This document shows, in pieces, positions 26,609 to 35,292 of a stretch of DNA of 64,000 nt. Positions within the stretch are counted from its first letter, which is position 1. Every line of letters begins with the position of its first letter. The position numbers and the translations under genes were made by a program. Under the pieces are notes generated by a model that was not told the DNA's origin, did no database searches, and was given only the letters and a program-made list of their open reading frames with translations. The DNA is from Roseiarcus sp963806935 (GTDB lineage: Bacteria > Pseudomonadota > Alphaproteobacteria > Rhizobiales > Beijerinckiaceae). Location of the stretch: contig CAWEAT010000023.1 of the NCBI GenBank assembly GCA_963806935.1, forward strand, positions 1 through 64,000, in the 5' to 3' direction.

Positions 26609-27796
26609 TCAGTTCAGCTTCTCGCGGCCGAGCAGGCGCGCCATTTCCGCTTCCAGCGAATCAAGGTCAGCGAATGGATCATCGACCTTGGCCGGTCCCT
26701 TGACGCCAGAAGCGGCGTTCGGCTTTTCGCCGAGCTGGCGGATTTCGCCGAGTTTATGCGCGGCCTCGGACGACGGCGTCTTCGTCGCAGGGCGCGCCGG
26801 GGCGGACGCCGTGCCGGTTGCGGCGAGGAAGGGCGCCTTCGGCGGCCCTCCCTGCGGATCGGCCAAGGCCAAGCCCGCGGCGGCCGGTTCGGCCGTATCC
26901 GCGCGCGGCGGAGACGCAGCCGTAGAAACAGCCGGCGGATTGGCGGGGATCGGCGACGACCTCGGGGCGACCTTCTCCGTCAGGCGGGTCACGGTCGTGC
27001 GATTGGCGGACCCACTCGCGGGAACGATCGGAGGGGGCATCGCCGAACGTCCCGCAGGGCGCGGCGACGGCGGACTCGCCGGCTCCAGCCGGACGGGCTC
27101 CGACGATTGCGCAGCAGCTGCGGGGACCGCAGCCGGGCGCGCCGCGGGCTCAGGTTCGACTGATTTGGCCGCCGGCGCGAGAGGGGCCGCGGGCGGCTGA
27201 GGGGTCGCGGGCGCCGGGGCGGCTGCGCTCGCAGGGGCCGGCGCCGCCGGCTTAGGGGCCGCGGGCGGAGGGGCCGCCGCGGGCGCCGCGGCGGGCGCTG
27301 GCGCCTTAGGAGCCACGGGGGCCGCGGCCGGGAGAGGCGCCGGCGCCTTCGGAGCCGCTGGCGCCGGGGCCGGGGTTGCGACTTTCGACGGCGGCGCTTC
27401 GGCGACAACCGGCGCAGCGGCCAGCGGCGTCTCGGTCCGGCGCGCGGATGCGCCCGGCGCCAGCAGCGGCGAGGCCTGGCTGTTCTCCCGCGCCGGCGTC
27501 AGCGCCCGGTTGATCTGCAATTCGACCACAACATCGTTCGGGCCGCCGATCATGACCAGATGCTCGACATTGTCACGCCGGACGAGGACGAGCTGCCGCT
27601 GGCCGTCGAGACTGAACGCGTCGACAAGGCCAAGGCGCGGCTGGCGGGTCCGTCCGCCCGGAACGCGCAGCCTATGGGCGAACACCAACCGGTAAAGGAT
27701 CGCCAGGACGATCAGCGCGGCAATGCCGCACGCCGCCAGGAATCCCATTTGAATGACCCGATTGTCCGCGAACGGAAGCTGATCCAACCACTGCAT
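26609..27796 (-). CDS. FliO-like membrane protein with long Pro/Ala linker
   Basis: A 395-residue protein: one N-terminal membrane helix (MGFLAACGIAALIVLAILYR), a FliO-like domain (PRLGLVDAFSLDGQRQLVLVRRD, HLVMIGGPNDVVVELQ), a linker of about 230 residues dominated by Pro and Ala, and a conserved end DPFADLDSLEAEMARLLGRE. FliO assists assembly of the flagellar export gate, but no other flagellar gene is nearby. Proteins of this layout next to cckA recur in Rhizobiales, so a non-flagellar role is possible. The ATG at 27796 is preferred to the TTG two codons upstream. Confidence 0.75.
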   Translation of the reverse strand: MQWLDQLPFADNRVIQMGFLAACGIAALIVLAILYRLVFAHRLRVPGGRTRQPRLGLVDAFSLDGQRQLVLVRRDNVEHLVMIGGPNDVVVELQINRALTPARENSQASPLLAPGASARRTETPLAAAPVVAEAPPSKVATPAPAPAAPKAPAPLPAAAPVAPKAPAPAAAPAAAPPPAAPKPAAPAPASAAAPAPATPQPPAAPLAPAAKSVEPEPAARPAAVPAAAAQSSEPVRLEPASPPSPRPAGRSAMPPPIVPASGSANRTTVTRLTEKVAPRSSPIPANPPAVSTAASPPRADTAEPAAAGLALADPQGGPPKAPFLAATGTASAPARPATKTPSSEAAHKLGEIRQLGEKPNAASGVKGPAKVDDPFADLDSLEAEMARLLGREKLN

Positions 27797-28135
27797 GCCC
27801 AATCCAAAACTCCCCCCGCCGAGCGCGCCACAACCTGCTCTTCAGGCTCAGCTCCCAAGCGCGCCCCGGAGAAGCGAGATCGCCGCCGACCCAACGACCG
27901 GGCTACCGTGCCGCCGGCGCTCGCGCGTCCCGCGGGCGCCGAATCCGTCCGGCGCTTGTGTGACATTCATAACAAAATGCGATCCCGTTGAAAACTGGGG
28001 CTTTCATCCCACTTTCGCTCAGGTTCGGCGGTTCGCCGTCAAGACATCGGACGCCGCCCATGGTAGCACACGCGCGACCGCGAGCGACTCGGCGGGATCG
28101 CGTTCGGCAATGTCCTTTCGGGGTTTGAGCCTCAA
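27797..28135. other. Divergent intergenic region between fliO-like gene and cckA
   Basis: This 339-base gap must hold promoters in both directions. The one feature I can support is the CRP-like half-palindrome at 27959-27974, almost in the middle. I see no CtrA-type TTAA-N7-TTAA site. Confidence 0.5.
27959..27974 (+). promoter_or_regulatory. CRP-like site, one mismatch
   Basis: The sequence TGTGACATTCATAACA matches TGTGA-N6-TCACA at nine of ten half-site positions (TAACA for TCACA). It lies about 160 bases from both divergent starts, the fliO-like gene and cckA. A CRP-family regulator with matching recognition helix is encoded at 46966-47655. Binding is inferred only. Confidence 0.4.
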
Positions 28136-30652
28136 ATGAAATCGGCGCCGCCTCCTCCGGTGGACAGAATCGAGCGGACGGTCAACCCGCTCGCGCTCGC
28201 GATCCTCATCGTGTGCCTGGCGGGCGCTCTGCTGGCCTTGTGGCTCGCGCCGAGCGCCATCGGGGCGACGCTGCTCACCTGGATGATCGTCATCCTCGCC
28301 GTCTGCGGCGCTTTCGGCTTGCTTTTGTTCGCTTTTGGCCTGCTGCAATTTCCGACCCGGGCGGCGCGCCTCGACACCACCAAGGCGATCGCCAACTCCA
28401 ATCCGGATGGAATTCTGGTCACCGACCGCGAATCGCGGATCGTCTACGCCAACGACGCCTACCGCGCGCTCTCTGGCGCGCGCGCGGCCGGCGACCTGCG
28501 TCCGGTCGAGCGCCTGTTCACCGGCTCCCCCGACGTCTCGGAATCGGTCTACCGGCTGTCCCAGGCAGCCAAGTCCGGCGCGCGGGCCAGCGAGGAGCTG
28601 CGTCTTTCGCCGCCGCCGAGCGGCGAGGGCGAGGTCGCCTGGTACCGCATTCGCGTACGCCCGCTCGAAGGCGCGGCCAAAGACGGGATGATGGCGTGGA
28701 CGGTCTCGGACGAGACGCGCGAGCACGACCGGCACGAAACCTTCTTCCAGGATCTTCAGCACGCGATCGACTATCTTGACCACGCGCCCGCCGGGTTCTT
28801 CTCCGCCGAGCCCGACGGCGCAATCTCGCACATGAACGCTACCCTTGCGGGATGGCTCGACTACGATCTCGCCCAGTTCGGCGTCGGCCGGCTCAAGGTC
28901 GACGACATTGTCGCAGGCAATGGCGGCGCCATGCTGGCCATGATGTCCGGCGGCCCGGGCGAAGTGACGACGCAGCAATTCGACGTCGACCTCAAGCCGC
29001 GCCAGGGCCGGGTGCTGCCGGTGCGCATCCTCCACAAGGTTGCCTTTTCCAGCGACGGGGCGCCCGGTCCGTCACGCTCGCTGGTGATCAACCGCGCGCC
29101 GGGCGAGATCAAGGGCGAAGACCTGCGCGCCGCGGAAGTGCGCTTTGCCCGCATCTTCAATTCGACGCCGGTGGCGATTGCAGCGGTTGACGCCGCGGGC
29201 GCCGTGTTGCGTCCGAACGCCGCCTTTGCGCGGCTCGCCCAGGCCGCGCTCAAGACCGACGCCGCCAAGGGACGGCTGCCAATCTTCGATCTGGTCGCCG
29301 AGCGCGATCGCGCCGCCTTGGGCGCGGCGATCGAGGCGGCCGCCCAGGGCAAGAGCGAGATTGCACCGCTCGACGTCTCGCTGGAGGCGGCGGGCGCCTC
29401 GCGTTCGGCGCGCCTCTTTGTCTCGGCGGCCGATCCGAAGACCGACGAGGGCGCGAGCGCAACCATCTTCGCCCTCGACACCACTGAGCAGAGCACGCTC
29501 CAGGAGAATCTCGTCCAAAGCCAGAAGATGCAGGCGATCGGCCAGCTCGCCGGCGGCGTGGCGCACGACTTCAACAACGTGCTGACCGCAATCATCGGCT
29601 ATTCCGATCTTCTGCTCGCCAATCACCGCCCCACCGATCCGTCCTTCCAGGACATCATGCAAATCAAGCAGAACGCCAATCGGGCGGCCGGCTTGGTGCG
29701 GCAATTGCTTGCCTTCTCACGCCGCCAGACCTTGCGTCCCCAGACGCTGCAGCTCAACGACGTGCTGTCGGAGCTCCAGATGCTCCTTCGCCGCCTGGTC
29801 GGCGAGACAATCCAGCTCGATGTCGTTTATGGGCGCGACCTCTGGCAGGTGAAGGCCGACCTCAACCAGTTCGAGCAGGTGATCGTCAATCTCGTCGTCA
29901 ATGCGCGCGACGCCATCCGCGACGGCGGCAAGATCACGCTGCGCACCCGCAACTTCCCCGCTTCCGAATGCGGTGAATTGAAGGAGATGGCGATCGTTCC
30001 GGCCGATTACGTGCTGGTCGAGGTCGAGGATACCGGCCACGGCATTCCGCCCGAGGTCCGGGCCAAGATCTTCGAACCCTTCTTCACCACCAAGGACGTC
30101 GGCAAAGGCACCGGCCTCGGCCTGTCGATGGTCTACGGCATCATAAAGCAGACCGGCGGCTACGTGTTTTGCGACAGCGAGCCCGGCAAAGGCGCGACGT
30201 TCCGCATTCTGCTCCCCCGCCGCCTCGCCGACGACGTCGACGAGCCAGCCAAGAAGGAGGTCGCCAAGCCGGCCGCCGACCTGACAGGCCGGGGCGCGAT
30301 CCTGCTGGTCGAGGACGAGGAGGCGGTGCGCGCTTTTGCTTCGCGCGCGCTTGCTTCGCGCGGCTACACGGTGCTCGAGGCGGAAACCGGCCTTGACGCG
30401 CTGCGAGTGGCCGATGAGGCAAAGGAGCCGATCGACCTTATCGTCTCGGACGTCATCATGCCGGAAATGGACGGGCCGACGATGCTGACCGAGTTGCGCC
30501 GGCGCGGATTGACCGCCAAGGTCATCTTCGTCTCCGGCTACGCCGACGACGCGTTTGCGCGAAATCTGCCGGAGGGCCAGGAATTCGTGTTCCTGCCCAA
30601 GCCGTTCTCGCTCAAGCAGCTCATCGAGACCGTCAAGGGCCTCATGAATTGA
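28136..30652 (+). CDS. cckA: Hybrid histidine kinase CckA
   Basis: An 838-residue cell-cycle kinase. Two membrane helices (residues about 18-70), three PAS-like regions (about 85-195, 200-310, 340-450), HisKA with the H-box GGVAHDFNNVLTAIIGYSD (phospho-His about residue 477), HATPase with NLVVNARDAI, VEDTGHGIPPEV and GKGTGLGLSMVYGI, and a receiver domain with IVSDVIMPEMDG (phospho-Asp about residue 772). The order, the H-box text and the short spacer to the receiver are those of CckA, which feeds phosphate through ChpT to CtrA. It is divergent from the FliO-like gene. Confidence 0.93.
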   Translation: MKSAPPPPVDRIERTVNPLALAILIVCLAGALLALWLAPSAIGATLLTWMIVILAVCGAFGLLLFAFGLLQFPTRAARLDTTKAIANSNPDGILVTDRESRIVYANDAYRALSGARAAGDLRPVERLFTGSPDVSESVYRLSQAAKSGARASEELRLSPPPSGEGEVAWYRIRVRPLEGAAKDGMMAWTVSDETREHDRHETFFQDLQHAIDYLDHAPAGFFSAEPDGAISHMNATLAGWLDYDLAQFGVGRLKVDDIVAGNGGAMLAMMSGGPGEVTTQQFDVDLKPRQGRVLPVRILHKVAFSSDGAPGPSRSLVINRAPGEIKGEDLRAAEVRFARIFNSTPVAIAAVDAAGAVLRPNAAFARLAQAALKTDAAKGRLPIFDLVAERDRAALGAAIEAAAQGKSEIAPLDVSLEAAGASRSARLFVSAADPKTDEGASATIFALDTTEQSTLQENLVQSQKMQAIGQLAGGVAHDFNNVLTAIIGYSDLLLANHRPTDPSFQDIMQIKQNANRAAGLVRQLLAFSRRQTLRPQTLQLNDVLSELQMLLRRLVGETIQLDVVYGRDLWQVKADLNQFEQVIVNLVVNARDAIRDGGKITLRTRNFPASECGELKEMAIVPADYVLVEVEDTGHGIPPEVRAKIFEPFFTTKDVGKGTGLGLSMVYGIIKQTGGYVFCDSEPGKGATFRILLPRRLADDVDEPAKKEVAKPAADLTGRGAILLVEDEEAVRAFASRALASRGYTVLEAETGLDALRVADEAKEPIDLIVSDVIMPEMDGPTMLTELRRRGLTAKVIFVSGYADDAFARNLPEGQEFVFLPKPFSLKQLIETVKGLMN

Positions 30653-30734
30653 CGAACGCGGCCGCGCTCTGACAAAGCTCGCTTAGAGATCTTGCCGGGA
30701 GCCGAGCTGATGCTTTTTCAAGGCGACGCCACCT

Positions 30735-31580
30735 ATGACCCGATTTGAAGGAACGGCCACCTATGTGGCGGGCGATGAGCTGAAGACCGCGGTCAACGCC
30801 GCGATCGCGCTCGAGCGCCCGCTGCTCGTCAAGGGCGAGCCCGGCACCGGCAAGACGCTGCTGGCGCAGGAGATCGCCGGCGCGCTCGGCGCTCCGTTCA
30901 TCGCCTGGCACGTCAAGTCGACGACCCGGGCCCAGCAGGGGTTGTACGAATATGACGCCGTATCGCGGCTTCGCGATTTGCAGCTCGGCGATCCACGGGT
31001 CTCCGACATCGCCAATTATATCCGGCGGGGCAAGCTGTGGGAGGCCTTCGACTCCCCCGTACGCCCGGTGCTGCTGATCGACGAGATCGACAAGGCCGAC
31101 ATCGAATTCCCCAACGATCTCTTGCTCGAACTCGACCAGATGGAGTTTCACGTCTACGAGACCGGAGAGACGGTGAAGGCGCGCCGACGGCCGATCGTCA
31201 TCATCACCTCCAACAACGAGAAGGAGCTGCCCGACGCTTTCCTGCGCCGCTGCTTCTTTCACTACATCCGCTTTCCCGACGCCGAGACGATGCACAGAAT
31301 TGTCGAATCCCACTATCCGTCGATCAAGGCGCGGCTGGTCGAGGAGGCGATGCGGTCCTTCTTCGCGCTGCGCGAGATGCCTGGACTGAAAAAGAAACCG
31401 ACCACCTCCGAGCTGCTCGACTGGCTCAAGCTGCTGCTTAATGAGGACATTTCGCCCGAAGCGTTGCGCGAGCGCGACTCGAAGAAGCTGATCCCGCCCC
31501 TGCACGGCGCGCTGCTCAAGAATGAGCAGGACGTGCATCTGTTCGAGAAGCTCGCTTTCCTGAGCCGCCGGGAGCGCTGA
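30735..31580 (+). CDS. MoxR family AAA+ ATPase
   Basis: A 281-residue ATPase: Walker A GEPGTGKTLLAQEI near residue 35, Walker B VLLIDEIDKADIEFPNDLLL near 115, sensor 1 IITSNNEKELPDAFLRRCFF near 165. The LAQEIAGALGAPFIAWHVKSTT text is typical of the COG0714 subgroup that pairs with CoxE-like VWA proteins. Its presumed partner is at 24238-25413. An upstream 12-codon reading (30710-30748) repeats the N-terminal text and overlaps the start. Confidence 0.92.
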   Translation: MTRFEGTATYVAGDELKTAVNAAIALERPLLVKGEPGTGKTLLAQEIAGALGAPFIAWHVKSTTRAQQGLYEYDAVSRLRDLQLGDPRVSDIANYIRRGKLWEAFDSPVRPVLLIDEIDKADIEFPNDLLLELDQMEFHVYETGETVKARRRPIVIITSNNEKELPDAFLRRCFFHYIRFPDAETMHRIVESHYPSIKARLVEEAMRSFFALREMPGLKKKPTTSELLDWLKLLLNEDISPEALRERDSKKLIPPLHGALLKNEQDVHLFEKLAFLSRRER

Positions 31581-31644
31581 CGAGCGGCGTGGTTCGCCTC
31601 CGAATCGACATCGTTCCGACAGCCTGTGCTGATACCAAACCCGC

Positions 31645-32862
31645 ATGGGTGCGCAGACTGTTCTCATCTCAGGCGCGGGGATAGCCGGCCCGACGCTCGC
31701 CTTCTGGCTTGCCGCCGCCGGTTTCCAAACCACCATTGTCGAGCGGGCCCCTGCTCTTCGAACCGGAGGCTACGTCGTCGACTTCTGGGGCCTGGGCTAT
31801 GACATCGCCGAACGCATGGGGCTTAGACCTGACCTCGAGGCGGCGGGCTACCACATCCGCGAGCTTCGCATCGTCGGCGACAACGGCGAAAAACTCGCCG
31901 GATTCGGCGTGGCGACCATTCGCTCGCTGGCCGGAGGCCGCTTCGTCACCATCCCGCGCAGCGGCCTCTCCCGGTTGTTGTTCGACAGGGCCGCTGAGCG
32001 AACCGAGGTCATGTTCGGCGATCAGATTGCGGCGATCGACCAGGACGCGTACGGCGCCAATGTCGCGTTCGAGCGCGCGCCGGCCAGGCGTTTCGACCTT
32101 GTCATTGGCGCGGACGGCCTGCATTCGAACGTGCGCAGGCTCGTCTTTGGCCCGGAGCGGAGTTTCGAGACCGATCTCGGCTATGCGATCGCAGCCTTCG
32201 AGGCGGAAGGCTACCTCCCGCGCGACGAGGACGTGTACGTCCTCCACAATGCGCCAGGAGCCATGATCGGGCGCGTCACCCTCCGCGACGATCGGAGCCT
32301 GTTTCTCTTCATCTTCACGGCGGAGGACGGCGCGCTGCCCGAGGATATCGCAGAGCAGAAGAACGTTCTCCGCAAGAGGTATCGCGACGCGGGCTGGGAA
32401 TGCCCCAAAGTCCTCGCTCGACTTGAGCGGGCGTCAGACCTCTATTTCGACCGCGTGAGCCAGATCCGGATGGAGCGCTGGTCCAGAGGGCGGGTCGCGC
32501 TCGTCGGCGACGCGGCCTTCTGCGTTTCCCTTGCGGCTGGACAGGGTTCGGCGCTCGCCATGACCGCAGCCTACGTGCTCGCGGGCGAACTCGCCAAAGC
32601 GGACGGGCGGCACGAAGACGCCTTTCGCGCCTATGAGGCCCTGCTGCGCTCCTATATCGGCTCGAAGCAGAAGGGAGCGGAACGGTTTTCAGCGGCCTTT
32701 GCCCCGCGCACCCGATGGGGTTTGACAGCGCGAAACCTGGTGGTGAACGCCCTGTCCTTGCCGGGCATCGGCCGCTTTGTCATTGGCCGCGACCTCATCG
32801 ACAGCCTTGTGCTTCCCAACTACGCTTGGCCATGCCTCGCTGCGGCGCGGATCGCGTCTTAG
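31645..32862 (+). CDS. FAD-dependent monooxygenase (PHBH fold)
   Basis: A 405-residue flavoprotein. VLISGAGIAGPTLAFWLAAA is the N-terminal GxGxxG dinucleotide fold; FDLVIGADGLHSNVRRLVFG is the DG motif; RGRVALVGDAAFCVSLAAGQ the GD motif contacting the FAD ribityl. This is the group A aromatic or tetracycline-type hydroxylase layout. The substrate is unknown. It stands alone in orientation between MoxR and a small unknown gene. Confidence 0.88.
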   Translation: MGAQTVLISGAGIAGPTLAFWLAAAGFQTTIVERAPALRTGGYVVDFWGLGYDIAERMGLRPDLEAAGYHIRELRIVGDNGEKLAGFGVATIRSLAGGRFVTIPRSGLSRLLFDRAAERTEVMFGDQIAAIDQDAYGANVAFERAPARRFDLVIGADGLHSNVRRLVFGPERSFETDLGYAIAAFEAEGYLPRDEDVYVLHNAPGAMIGRVTLRDDRSLFLFIFTAEDGALPEDIAEQKNVLRKRYRDAGWECPKVLARLERASDLYFDRVSQIRMERWSRGRVALVGDAAFCVSLAAGQGSALAMTAAYVLAGELAKADGRHEDAFRAYEALLRSYIGSKQKGAERFSAAFAPRTRWGLTARNLVVNALSLPGIGRFVIGRDLIDSLVLPNYAWPCLAAARIAS

Positions 32863-32947
32863 CTTGAGGCTGGAAGAGATTGACAATGCTCGCCCAGCGC
32901 CGCATCCGGTGATATGGTTGAGCCGGAAACATAAGGAACGGAAGGCC

Positions 32948-33190
32948 GTGACGCTTGGGCCAGGCATTTTCTATAAGACGCGAAGTTCGCGCGCGCGGCC
33001 TTATGAGCAGTACCGTTTGGACCATGAGTTCGTCGTTAACGAACGCATTACCCCTAACCCGCGTTCGTCAGGCCCCCCGCACGTAAAACTGTTGCAATCC
33101 TGGACGGTCGCCGAGTTCACAGCTGCGAATGTGCCGCCGGACGCCAAGACGTCGTTTCAGGAACTCCTGAGGGAGAGGCGCAAGCCCTAA
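32948..33190 (+). CDS. Small hypothetical protein
   Basis: An 80-residue reading beginning with GTG at 32948 (TLGPGIFYKTRSSRARPYEQ ...) and rich in Arg, Pro and Lys, ending FQELLRERRKP. The GTG has GGAAGG four to nine bases upstream; a GTG at 32909 is an alternative. The central sequence LDHEFVVNERITPNPRSSGP has normal composition for a protein. No family recognised. Confidence 0.45.
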   Translation: MTLGPGIFYKTRSSRARPYEQYRLDHEFVVNERITPNPRSSGPPHVKLLQSWTVAEFTAANVPPDAKTSFQELLRERRKP

Positions 33191-33257
33191 GAGCGAGAAG
33201 CGGCCGACGTCTTCGGCGCCGCTTGCCAATCCCCGCGGGCTTGAGCAATCTTCGCTC

Positions 33258-33782
33258 ATGCGCCGGTTGTTTCTCATTCGCCACGCCAAAGCTGAACCGT
33301 CCGTCGGGCGCGACGACTACGAGCGCAGGCTGACCGATCGCGGCCGCGCCGACGCCCGGCGGGTCGCCGCGGCGCTGGCCGCCCGCCGCATGATTCCCGA
33401 CCGGCTGATTCATTCCGGCGCCGCTCGCGCCAAGGAGACGGCGGAGATTTTTGCCGCTGAGTGGAAACGCAAGGTCGAGCTCAGTGAAGAGCCGGGGCTC
33501 TATGACGCCAGTTTGGCCAGCTTGCTCGCCCTCACCCGCGCCCTCTCGAACGACCACGCTCGCGTCGGCCTCGTCGGCCACAACCCGGGACTGGGCGAGC
33601 TGGCGACGGCGCTGACGGGCTCGGGCGCCCACTCGGAGACGCGCCGCCTCGCCGCCAAATATCCGACCGGCGCCGTAGCCGCGCTCGATTTTTCCGTTCC
33701 CCGCTGGAAGGACGTCGAGCGCAACTCGGGATTGCTGGCGCTCTATCTGACGCCCTCCGAGTTCGAGGCTGGCTCGGACTGA
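33258..33782 (+). CDS. SixA-type phosphohistidine phosphatase
   Basis: A 174-residue histidine-phosphatase protein. MRRLFLIRHAKAEPSV contains the RHG-like catalytic RHA at residues 8-10; the second catalytic His is in VGLVGHNPGLGELA. The short length and N-terminal location fit SixA, which dephosphorylates His-containing phosphotransfer proteins. The phosphorelay from CckA is 3 kb away; a link would be inference. Confidence 0.9.
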   Translation: MRRLFLIRHAKAEPSVGRDDYERRLTDRGRADARRVAAALAARRMIPDRLIHSGAARAKETAEIFAAEWKRKVELSEEPGLYDASLASLLALTRALSNDHARVGLVGHNPGLGELATALTGSGAHSETRRLAAKYPTGAVAALDFSVPRWKDVERNSGLLALYLTPSEFEAGSD

Positions 33783-33849
33783 TGCCCACTGTCCAAACCG
33801 GCCGGCGCCGCCTAAATAGGCTCCCCGGTTTGCGTACGCGGAACTTCCC

Positions 33850-35292
33850 TTGCCCGGTTACAGCGATTTCGTGTTCGAAGCGGGACTCATCGCCCGCTCG
33901 ATCGGCGACTATTTCTCCGGCGGGGCGCTGCGCCTCGGCGTCACCGGCCTGTCGCGCTCGGGCAAGACGGTATTCCTGACGGCGCTCGTCAACAATCTGA
34001 TCGCGGGCGCGCGCCTGCCGGTCCTCGCCGCCTCCGCCGAAGGCCGCATCATGCGAGCGCGCCTCGAACCGCAGCCGGACGACGCTGTGCCGCGTTTCGC
34101 CTACGAGGAACATCTGGCGAGCCTCTCGGGCGCCGATCGCCGCTGGCCGCAATCGACGCGCCGGATCGCTCAACTGCGGCTGACCATCGAGTTCGAGAGC
34201 GCCGCACGGTGGGGCGGGCGAAGCTCGAGCCTCAAGCTCGATCTCGTCGACTATCCCGGCGAATGGCTGCTCGACCTGCCCCTGCTCGACAAGAGCTACG
34301 CCGAATGGTCGCGCGAGACGCTGGCGGCGAGCGAGACCCCGGCCCGCGCGCCGCTTTCGGAGAAATGGCGTGCGGCGCTCGTCGGGCTCGACCCGCAGGC
34401 CCAGGCGAGCGAGGACGCGGCGAGGCGGATCGCTGAACTGTTCACCGCCTACCTCAAGCGGGCGCGCGACGACGTCTATGCGCTTTCGACCCTGCCGCCC
34501 GGCCGGTTCCTGATGCCGGGCGATCTCGAGGGCTCGCCAGCTTTGACGTTCGCTCCGATCGCGCTCGCAGACGAGACAGCGATTGCTCCCGGCTCTCTCG
34601 CGGCGATGATGGCGCGCCGCTATGAGGCCTACAAGGCGCATGTGGCCAGGCCGTTCTTTCGCGATCATTTCGCTCGCCTTGACCGGCAGATCGTACTGGT
34701 CGACGCCCTTTCGGCGCTCAACTCCGGCCCGGCCGCGCTCGCCGATCTCGAGAACGCGCTCTCCGATGTCATGCGCGCTTTCCGCGCCGGCCGCGCCTCG
34801 CGGCTTGGCTCGATCTTCCGCCCCCGCATCGACCGCATCCTGTTTGCGGCGACGAAGGCCGACCATCTCCATCACACCAGCCACGACCGGCTGGAGGCGA
34901 TCCTGCGCGCGGTCACGGCGAAGGCGATCGCGCGCGCCGAGGGAGTTGGAGCGGAGATCGACGTCATTGCGCTCGCGGCGATCCGCGCCACCCGCGAGGC
35001 CGAGATAAAGACCGGGGGCGAGACGCTCGACGCGATTATCGGCGTGCCGGAAAAGGGAGAGACGATCGGCGGCCAGATGTTTGACGGCGTCGCGGAAGCC
35101 GCGGTTTTTCCCGGCGAACTGCCGGCCGACCCGGAGACTGTCTTCGAGGGCGAGGCGATCGCCCTGCCCGAGGCCGACAACGATTGGCGGTTCGTGCGCT
35201 TCCGCCCGCCGCTCACCCAGCGCGGCGAGCCGGCGCCGCAGATCCGGCTCGACCGGGCGCTCCAATTCCTGCTTGGGGATCATCTCGCGTGA
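33850..35292 (+). CDS. ycjX: YcjX family GTPase-like protein
   Basis: A 480-residue P-loop protein of the YcjX/DUF463 family. Walker A is LGVTGLSRSGKTVFLTAL at about residue 34; VDYPGEWLLDLPLLDKSYAE and ILFAATKADHLHHTSHDR follow, typical of the family. The best start is TTG at 33850. The stop overlaps the GTG of the next gene by two bases, so translation is coupled. YcjX with YcjF belongs to the envelope-stress regulon in enterics. Confidence 0.9.
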   Translation: MPGYSDFVFEAGLIARSIGDYFSGGALRLGVTGLSRSGKTVFLTALVNNLIAGARLPVLAASAEGRIMRARLEPQPDDAVPRFAYEEHLASLSGADRRWPQSTRRIAQLRLTIEFESAARWGGRSSSLKLDLVDYPGEWLLDLPLLDKSYAEWSRETLAASETPARAPLSEKWRAALVGLDPQAQASEDAARRIAELFTAYLKRARDDVYALSTLPPGRFLMPGDLEGSPALTFAPIALADETAIAPGSLAAMMARRYEAYKAHVARPFFRDHFARLDRQIVLVDALSALNSGPAALADLENALSDVMRAFRAGRASRLGSIFRPRIDRILFAATKADHLHHTSHDRLEAILRAVTAKAIARAEGVGAEIDVIALAAIRATREAEIKTGGETLDAIIGVPEKGETIGGQMFDGVAEAAVFPGELPADPETVFEGEAIALPEADNDWRFVRFRPPLTQRGEPAPQIRLDRALQFLLGDHLA

